Below are positions 58,566-64,000 of a DNA stretch of 64,000 nt, one piece after another. The position numbers and the translations under genes are program-made. Location of the stretch: the NCBI GenBank assembly GCA_019322805.1, contig JAHWIC010000001.1:62001-126000 (forward strand). Reading direction: 5' to 3'. The notes under the pieces are model-generated. The model saw nothing but the letters and a program-made list of their open reading frames with translations, did no database searches and had not been told where the DNA came from. Numbering within the stretch: the first letter of the stretch is position 1; every line of letters begins with the position of its first letter. This stretch comes from Candidatus Woesearchaeota archaeon. Its GTDB lineage: Archaea > Nanobdellota > Nanobdellia > Woesearchaeales > JAHWIC01.

Positions 58566-59918
58566 TTAACTTACGATATCCAAAGAAAGTGTAGTCCCGC
58601 ATTCTGGAAGAGAGTTTAGATAGCAGAACCTATTCTTTATTATCTCTGCAGCTTGTGTGCCTGTGAACTTCAGCTGGTTGTTTATTACATATGCAGGATA
58701 TGTAGTGATTGCGAATGCTCTTTCAAGGCCGATTTCGTCTGCCTTTTCCACTACATGCCTGTTGATAGTTATCTGGTCGCCAAATAAGTTTGAAACTTCT
58801 TTCATACTGTTATCCATTATTGTTGTGTCTTGGCCAGCTTTCACAAACAAGTCTATTGTAGCTGGTTTTGACAGCTTGGTAAAGAAATAATTTGAACCAG
58901 AAGCAGTTGGATTAACAAGGTAATTGTCTCCACTCTTTACTAATGCTCTCTTGAATTTATCGAATTTCATTGTTTCGTTTATTTCGGAGCCGAATACATA
59001 CGCTGGCAGTACATTTACTCCCAGTTCATTGATCAGTAACCTTCCTGCAGGAGAGTTTGCATCAACCAATGTGCCTTTTATTCCAGGGAACAGCTGCTTT
59101 AGGATATTAAGCATTCTTGATGTATCACAACTTCCACAGGTCCTGTCATTTATGATCGTTAATTCCACTTCCAAAGGTTCAAGGAACTCGCAGGCTGCTT
59201 CTTCTGTGCCTGGCTCTATACAGATGCCTACTTTGCCTGTTTCTATGCAGTCTTCATCAGCTGAACAAACTGGTATGAATTCTTCTTCTAGTATAACATC
59301 CGGACCTATGTCTGTAGTGGTCGGCGCTCTTTTTATAAGAAGGTATAGAATAATGATTGCTATTAATCCTATTATCCTCATGGTTTTTCTGTTTATTTTT
59401 ATAGGGGTTATCTCTTCTTCAGAATCAGCTTCTTCTTTCTGTTCAACTGTTTTCTTAGGCTTTGGCTTCTCTTCTTTTGGTTCTGGTTTGCTTTGAGGCT
59501 TCTTTTCCTCAGCCTTTTTTTCTTCCTTAAGTTTTTCCTTGGCCTCTTCTTTTCTTGTTTCAGAAACCTTGGCTTCCTTAAAATTTTTTGCTGGCTTTTT
59601 TTCAACTAACTTCTGTTCTTCTAACTCCTCCAGCTCCTTAGAAACCCAGTCTTCCTGTTTCTTGGATTCTTTTTCTGCCTCTTTCTCTACTTCATCAAGT
59701 ATATGATTAGCTGTTTCTTTCTTTTCTTCCCCATAACCCTTTATATCATCAGTAGTTAATTCCTCATATTTTTCTTCTATTCTAACTCCAAGCTCATCAA
59801 GCCTTTTTTCTATCCTCCTTTTTCCCTTCTCGTATTCCTCTTCCGAGATTATATTTGCCTCTAGGCTCTCTTTTAAGAACCTTAATTCCTTTTCCAAGCG
59901 TTCTTTTTCATCGTCCAT
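58566..59918 (-). CDS. Membrane-anchored thioredoxin-fold protein with a long charged cytoplasmic region
   Basis: 450 aa from the ATG at 59918, directly after the partner's stop. Cytoplasmic coiled coil (residues 1-60, EEEYEKGKRRIEKRLDELG), then about 110 residues of Glu/Lys repeats, one transmembrane helix (MRIIGLIAIIILYLLIK), and an extracytoplasmic part with CSADEDCIETGKVGICIEPGTEEAACEF and a thioredoxin-like domain with CGSC in INDRTCGSCDTSRM. A second domain-like block follows (VNPTASGSNYFF onwards). Probably a thiol-disulfide enzyme or substrate-binding partner of the protein encoded just upstream; inference. Confidence 0.75.
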   Translation of the reverse strand: MDDEKERLEKELRFLKESLEANIISEEEYEKGKRRIEKRLDELGVRIEEKYEELTTDDIKGYGEEKKETANHILDEVEKEAEKESKKQEDWVSKELEELEEQKLVEKKPAKNFKEAKVSETRKEEAKEKLKEEKKAEEKKPQSKPEPKEEKPKPKKTVEQKEEADSEEEITPIKINRKTMRIIGLIAIIILYLLIKRAPTTTDIGPDVILEEEFIPVCSADEDCIETGKVGICIEPGTEEAACEFLEPLEVELTIINDRTCGSCDTSRMLNILKQLFPGIKGTLVDANSPAGRLLINELGVNVLPAYVFGSEINETMKFDKFKRALVKSGDNYLVNPTASGSNYFFTKLSKPATIDLFVKAGQDTTIMDNSMKEVSNLFGDQITINRHVVEKADEIGLERAFAITTYPAYVINNQLKFTGTQAAEIIKNRFCYLNSLPECGTTLSLDIVS

Positions 59919-59919
59919 T

Positions 59920-60972
59920 TTATTCAGCAATCAGCCTGTTTATTATTAAATCGAATTCTGATTGTTCCTTTATAAGGTCATTCTCATCAAAGTAACCTGC
60001 TCCTGTCCTAACGTATTTACAGCCAAAAATAAATGCTGGCACTTCTAATGATGGATTAATTTTTTTGAATATTGCTACCTCTGATTTTGGTATTGAACCT
60101 TCCTTTTCACCAGTTAGTTTATTATCTCCTGTATCAAGCTCCCAGCTGTATGCGATTATGTCTTTGTTAGATACATATGGTTCTACTGTTGATATAAATA
60201 TTTCCTCAACCCAGGCACATTGCTCGCATCTTGATGTTGTAAACAATCTGATAATTGGTTTGCCGTCTTCTTTACATACCTCTTCATCAGTTATTTTAAA
60301 TGTATCTACTCCAAAGAATATCTCTACATCTGATTCACTTTTTAATTCTTCAACATAATCAAGGAATGCTTCCTCTTGTTTTTGGGATAAAAGCATCATT
60401 TCAATCTGGTCCCGGACTTCTTCCAGCGAAAGTCCGCTGTCTTTTGCTCCAGATTCCTCATAATAATCCCTTATCTCTTTTTCTTTAACTTCAATGTCGC
60501 TTAGTGCAGTTTCATTTAGCAGATTTAATATAATTAATTGGGTTTTATAGTATTCCCTTAATTCAGCCCGGCTTATGCCTTGCTGCTTAAGTCTTGATTC
60601 GAATTCTTTCTCAGTCATCCCGCTTTGGGTGATGACTGTGTTTATAATACCATCTACCTCTTCATCAGTCACTGTAATTTGTTTTTTTGATGCTTCTTGA
60701 AGCAGCAATTTCTCGTTTATTTTCTGGTCTAGAATATCATTTTTGGTTATTATGCCTTGATAGGTAGGTGGAAGTTGGGCATAAAGCTCTTCTATCTCTG
60801 AGTAAGTTATGACCTCACCATTGACTACTGCAGCTATCTTGCTGCTTTCCTGGAATTTATCAAATAAAGTATAAATAAGCGCAATGAGAATTACCAACCC
60901 AAGAATCAGCCCGATATAAACCTTAACCTTGCTCTTCTGTTTCTTTGACTTTTTTTTCACCAAACTTGCCAC
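59920..60972 (-). CDS. Membrane-anchored SurA-N-like chaperone fused to a thioredoxin fold
   Basis: 350 aa. A Lys-rich start and transmembrane helix (VYIGLILGLVILIALIYTLF) anchor it. Residues about 48-220 resemble the SurA/PrsA/trigger-type N-terminal chaperone domain: AAVVNGEVITYSEIEELYAQLPP, ILDQKINEKLLLQEASKKQITVTDEEV and a Glu-rich helical ending; no rotamase domain is present. Residues about 245-350 form a thioredoxin-like domain with RLFTTSRCEQCAWVEEIF (CEQC) and VPAFIFGC. This order suggests a chaperone that also handles disulfides in exported proteins. Confidence 0.8.
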   Translation of the reverse strand: MASLVKKKSKKQKSKVKVYIGLILGLVILIALIYTLFDKFQESSKIAAVVNGEVITYSEIEELYAQLPPTYQGIITKNDILDQKINEKLLLQEASKKQITVTDEEVDGIINTVITQSGMTEKEFESRLKQQGISRAELREYYKTQLIILNLLNETALSDIEVKEKEIRDYYEESGAKDSGLSLEEVRDQIEMMLLSQKQEEAFLDYVEELKSESDVEIFFGVDTFKITDEEVCKEDGKPIIRLFTTSRCEQCAWVEEIFISTVEPYVSNKDIIAYSWELDTGDNKLTGEKEGSIPKSEVAIFKKINPSLEVPAFIFGCKYVRTGAGYFDENDLIKEQSEFDLIINRLIAE

Positions 60973-61091
60973 CCTTTAGATTTACTCCTCTGGAAGAGAA
61001 AAAATATACCAATAGATAAATCTTTCTAATTTTATTCACTACCGAATGGTTTCTATAAAGGTTTATATGAAATTCGAGTAAGTTTGTGTAT

Positions 61092-62426
61092 ATGGCTTAT
61101 GATATTGTTATTGGAAGGAGTGAAGCTGATAGAAAGAAGATTGGAACTCTTGGGGCAATCTTTCTTGGCAAACATTATGTACAGATGGGGCAGACTGTTA
61201 GTTTATCAAGTAAGATATTTATGGACCTAACTGGAAGCCATGCTGTCTTTCTTTGCGGCAAAAGAGGTTCCGGCAAGTCATACACAATGGGGGTCATAGC
61301 AGAAGGAATGGCTGATTTGCCTTCTGAGATTAAGAATAATATCTCTGTTATAATGCTTGACACAATGGGCATTTACTGGACAATGAAGTATCCTAACCAG
61401 AAGCCTAAGGAGCAGGAATTGTTAAGGCAGTGGGGTCTTGAGTCAAAAGGGCTTAATATTACGATTTTTACGCCCAAAGGTTATTTCAAGGCTTACAAAG
61501 ACAAGGGAATTCCCACAGATTTTCCATTCTCAATTAAAACAAGTGAGCTTGATGTAAGTGACTGGTGTATTACTTTTGGAACCAAGCAAAACGAGCCAAT
61601 GGGTGTGTTAATCGAAAGAACTATTGAAACCCTGAAGGAACAAGGAAAGAGCTATGGAATTAAGGATATGATCGCTACTTTGCATAAGGATGAGCGCACA
61701 AAGCAGGAGGTTAAGGATGCTTTGGAGAACAGACTGCTTGGCGCTGATAAATGGGGTTTATTTGATAAAGAAGGTACACCTCTTAATGATTTAGTTATTG
61801 GCGGACAAGTTACTGTTTTGGATGTAAGCTGCTATGCTACAATGCCTGGCGCTGGAAATTTAAGGGCCTTGGTTATTGGCCTTGTAGCAGAGAAACTGTT
61901 TATACAGAGGATGTTAGCAAGAAAAGAGGAGGAATTTGCCTCAGTCGAGAGGACAATACATTATGCTGAAGAAGAGGAAGAAGGCAAAGAAAAAAAGAAA
62001 GAGCCTCTTGTTTGGCTTGTTGTAGATGAAGCTCATGAGTTTCTGCCGCGTGAAGGGGAGACAGCTGCTTCAAGACCCTTGATTATTATCCTAAGAGAAG
62101 GCAGACAGCCTGGAATTTCGTTGATTCTAGCAACACAACAGCCGGGTAAAATCCATACTGATGTTATGACACAATCGGATATAATGATATCACATAGACT
62201 AACAGCCCAGGTTGATGTAGAAGCCCTAGGAATGTTGATGCAGAGTTATATGCGTGGTGGTTTGGACAAAGAGATTAATGCGTTGCCAAGATTAAAGGGC
62301 TCTGCCTTGATATTTGATGATAATAATGAAAAATTATATCCGATGAGAGTTCGTCCTAGATTTACATGGCACGGCGGTGAGTCAGCTTCTGCATTAGTAG
62401 AGAAAAAGAAGGTCTTTGAGTTCTAA
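61092..62426 (+). CDS. HerA/DUF87-like ATPase
   Basis: 444 aa from the ATG at 61092, about 28 bases after a TTTATATG TATA element; a GTG six bases earlier is less likely. Walker A GKRGSGKSYTMG near residue 57, Walker B LVWLVVDEAHEFLP near 318 and a later REGRQPGISLILATQQPGKIHTDVMTQSD sensor/arginine region. HerA-FtsK-type ring ATPases move DNA, usually with NurA nuclease; no nurA is adjacent here, so the role in repair is uncertain. The 3' end (VFEF stop) is partly repeated after a hairpin. Confidence 0.9.
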   Translation: MAYDIVIGRSEADRKKIGTLGAIFLGKHYVQMGQTVSLSSKIFMDLTGSHAVFLCGKRGSGKSYTMGVIAEGMADLPSEIKNNISVIMLDTMGIYWTMKYPNQKPKEQELLRQWGLESKGLNITIFTPKGYFKAYKDKGIPTDFPFSIKTSELDVSDWCITFGTKQNEPMGVLIERTIETLKEQGKSYGIKDMIATLHKDERTKQEVKDALENRLLGADKWGLFDKEGTPLNDLVIGGQVTVLDVSCYATMPGAGNLRALVIGLVAEKLFIQRMLARKEEEFASVERTIHYAEEEEEGKEKKKEPLVWLVVDEAHEFLPREGETAASRPLIIILREGRQPGISLILATQQPGKIHTDVMTQSDIMISHRLTAQVDVEALGMLMQSYMRGGLDKEINALPRLKGSALIFDDNNEKLYPMRVRPRFTWHGGESASALVEKKKVFEF

Positions 62427-62477
62427 CAAACTCTGACCCGTCAAAAATCTGCGATTTTTGAAGTCTTTGAATTATAA
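62412..62477 (+). repeat. Duplicated 3' end of the HerA-like gene flanking a hairpin
   Basis: GTCTTTGAGTTCTAA (62412-62426, codons VFEF stop) recurs as GTCTTTGAATTATAA (62463-62477, still VFEL stop), 13 of 15 bases equal, 51 bases apart. Between them lies a perfect triloop hairpin TCAAAAATC-TGC-GATTTTTGA (62441-62461). This is the same arrangement as after permease 2 and glmS. The convergent 70-aa gene ends ten bases later. Confidence 0.65.
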
Positions 62478-62486
62478 AAGAAAAAA

Positions 62487-62699
62487 TTATCTCCTTATTT
62501 CTAACTGCCCTTCTGCTGGTGCATAAGTCATTGATATCAATGAAGCTACAAACATCAATATAAAGAACAGCACAAAAGTAAAGCCCCATGTTGAATTCCT
62601 AGGATAAACATATACTATTGATATCAAAAAACCAACAATTGCTGTAAGCATAAATCCGCTGGATAAAGGAACTACATTTATTTCTTTTTTCTTTGCCAT
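62487..62699 (-). CDS. Small membrane protein (70 aa)
   Basis: Two hydrophobic helices (SSGFMLTAIVGFLISIVYV and GFTFVLFFILMFVASLISMTY) joined by PRNSTWG, with a basic start MAKKKEINVVPL and an EGQLEIRR end. A helical hairpin protein of unknown function, with no recognised family. It has an AT-rich upstream region with ribosome-site-like GCGGTG and is the only gene between the HerA-like ATPase and trpS. Confidence 0.7.
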   Translation of the reverse strand: MAKKKEINVVPLSSGFMLTAIVGFLISIVYVYPRNSTWGFTFVLFFILMFVASLISMTYAPAEGQLEIRR

Positions 62700-62736
62700 A
62701 ATATCACCGCTTTTTTAAGTTAAATTAATCTTAGAG

Positions 62737-63825
62737 CTATTTAAACTTTACGAAATTTAAGCTGTCAACTTTCATTCTTGCTTCAGCTGTTTTCCTTTCA
62801 AAGTCATTCATGAATTTTGTCATTAACTCGCAAGCATGCTTTTTATCATCGCCGCAGGTTAGTTTTCCTGCTTTGCATTCATCATAGATTTTCTTTAATT
62901 CCTTATCGTCTTCTATCAAATGCTGCTTGTATAACTCAAATATCATGCATTTCTCCGGTTCACCGCCTAGCTTTTTTTGTTCTTCGACAGTGTCCCTGCC
63001 GCCTGTTTTTGCTCGCATCAGTTTTTTAGCTACTTTTTTTGGGTCTTCTGGCAAGTCAATGCAGCTTTCAGGTTTTGACTTTGACATCTTTAATGAGCCA
63101 TCCAAGCTAGGAGTGAATTTATGATAAAGGCCGGCAGGCAAAAAGAATTTTTTGTCTTTCATCCTTCTGGCGGCATCTCTTGTAAGCCTTATATGCGGGT
63201 CCTGGTCAACACCAACTGGGATTACACCAGGCATTTGCTCCTCTAATTGAGGATATAGAATATCTCCGATCTGTGTTAAAGCAGAAACAATCCTTGAAGG
63301 GTCTGCCAGGCCGTAAACAGCCCTGAACTCATTTAAGGTTATTCTGTTTGAAGCTTCATAAGCTAATTTTATCACATCCTTGTTTTCTGATTGGAAATAG
63401 AAAATTGTTTTCTTAGGGTCCAATCCTAAGGCTAAGTAAGATGGAATCTGGAATTCCAAAGCATTCTTCCTTGCTTCCTTTAAACTTACCCCCCTAGCAG
63501 CTGCTGATTCTAAATCAGCTACTAAACAAAATGTCTTTGCGCCTTGTTTCTGGAAATAAGCAATATTTTCAACAACCATCTTTGTTCCAAAATGTACTTT
63601 TTGTGCTGTAGGCATTATTCCTGATAGAACATAGAATTTCTTTTTTTCTTTCATTGCTTTAAGAACAGGTTTCATGTCACGTTCTGCGAAAATGACTCCG
63701 CGACGCATTAATCTGTTTGGAGCAGGATAATTGTCAGGGTTAAAACTATCTAAACCAAAATCCTTGATTATTTTTGTATAATCCTCTACCAGTTCTGAGC
63801 CGTATGGGTCAATTATTTTTGTCAT
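62737..63825 (-). CDS. trpS: Tryptophanyl-tRNA synthetase
   Basis: 362 aa class I synthetase of the archaeal TrpRS type. HIGH-like motif in [24 protein letters not shown], substrate segment [21 protein letters not shown], and the signature [14 protein letters not shown]. It charges tRNA-Trp. The start overlaps the trpA stop (ATGA), so synthesis of Trp and its tRNA charging are coupled in one operon. Zinc-site Cys at the end ([13 protein letters not shown]) were noted. Confidence 0.95.
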   Translation of the reverse strand: MTKIIDPYGSELVEDYTKIIKDFGLDSFNPDNYPAPNRLMRRGVIFAERDMKPVLKAMKEKKKFYVLSGIMPTAQKVHFGTKMVVENIAYFQKQGAKTFCLVADLESAAARGVSLKEARKNALEFQIPSYLALGLDPKKTIFYFQSENKDVIKLAYEASNRITLNEFRAVYGLADPSRIVSALTQIGDILYPQLEEQMPGVIPVGVDQDPHIRLTRDAARRMKDKKFFLPAGLYHKFTPSLDGSLKMSKSKPESCIDLPEDPKKVAKKLMRAKTGGRDTVEEQKKLGGEPEKCMIFELYKQHLIEDDKELKKIYDECKAGKLTCGDDKKHACELMTKFMNDFERKTAEARMKVDSLNFVKFK

Positions 63826-64000
63826 TTTGTAGCGTTTTTCATTAACTTAATATAATTTTCAATCTTCTTTAGCATGATTCTTTTATTTTTCAGATTCTTT
63901 TCAATTATTTTTACAACTGCACTTCCAACAATTGCTCCATCAGCTCCTGCTTTTAGAAGAGCCTTAATATGCTCTGGTTTTTTTATTCCAAAACCAACGC
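63822..64000 (-). CDS. trpA: Tryptophan synthase alpha subunit, C-terminal part
   Basis: A frame entering from the right edge reads [58 protein letters not shown] then stop. [10 protein letters not shown] and [16 protein letters not shown] match the last beta strands and phosphate-binding helix of TrpA, which cleaves indole-3-glycerol phosphate. Only about 59 residues are visible. trpS begins within its stop codon. Confidence 0.9.
   Translation of the reverse strand, partial: VGFGIKKPEHIKALLKAGADGAIVGSAVVKIIEKNLKNKRIMLKKIENYIKLMKNATK

Noticed and set aside
61092..62426. HerA of the HerA-NurA repair pair
   Set aside because: No nurA, mre11 or rad50 is adjacent, so only the HerA/DUF87-like ATPase family is claimed.

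Overview
The window is from an AT-rich, gene-dense archaeal genome. The evidence is topoisomerase VI (A and B), fibrillarin plus Nop5, ABCE1, RIO1, a KH-domain ribosome factor, archaeal DnaG, PorGDAB, SecDF without SecA-type context, near-leaderless genes behind TATA boxes, and tRNAs with bulge-helix-bulge introns. Small gene sizes, many short membrane or zinc proteins and noncanonical tRNA introns suggest a DPANN lineage (Woesearchaeota/Pacearchaeota-like). That placement is inference, not proof.

Layout. 1-6.3 kb (minus): membrane protein fragment, SMC, a COG2509 FAD dehydrogenase with an odd tail, a structured intergenic element, RNase HII. 6.4-12.6 kb (plus): membrane protein, YHS-permease, a tiny Cys protein, glutaredoxin, two-subunit fumarase, malate dehydrogenase, glutamate dehydrogenase. 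12.6-19.3 kb: PdxT/PdxS, fibrillarin/Nop5, CutA, pyruvate:ferredoxin oxidoreductase BADG. 19.4-29.6 kb: ABC1 kinase with a phasin-like partner, UMP kinase, paired half-size EamA transporters, SecD/SecF, CTP synthase, DUF1846 protein, site-2 protease. 29.7-37.6 kb: TatA/TatC, then a converging AmmeMemoRadiSam operon (MEMO-AMMECR1 fusion, radical SAM protein, membrane spermidine-synthase-like protein), a CARF-like small protein and two paralogous membrane proteins. 37.7-43.7 kb: AbrB-type regulator with a MacB-like ABC exporter and MATE pump. 43.7-51.9 kb: radical SAM protein, CorA, tRNA-Thr, small zinc protein, ABCE1, DUF99, GlmS, GNAT, TrmI. 52-64 kb: tRNA-Arg with two introns, Top6AB, KH protein, RIO1, a 0.74-kb RNA-like intergenic region, DnaG, two anchored thioredoxin-fold proteins, HerA-like ATPase, TrpRS and the end of TrpA.

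The most unusual signals are these. (1) Three dispersed intergenic copies of an AT-rich element that fold alike: a closing stem plus three hairpin arms, with paired changes between copies. (2) Palindromic inserts at gene 3' ends flanked by a second copy of the gene's last codons (FAD dehydrogenase, ABC permease, glmS, herA-like gene). (3) An AmmeMemoRadiSam operon whose enzymes carry a twin-arginine signal or membrane anchors, beside tatAC. (4) A tRNA-Arg(UCU) split by introns in both the D-loop and the T-loop. (5) A dense cluster of foldable sequences upstream of dnaG.

Metabolically, the Por complex, glutamate dehydrogenase, fumarase and malate dehydrogenase suggest amino-acid/organic-acid fermentation with a partial TCA segment. 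PdxST makes PLP, GlmS feeds surface sugars, and PyrH/PyrG feed pyrimidine nucleotides.
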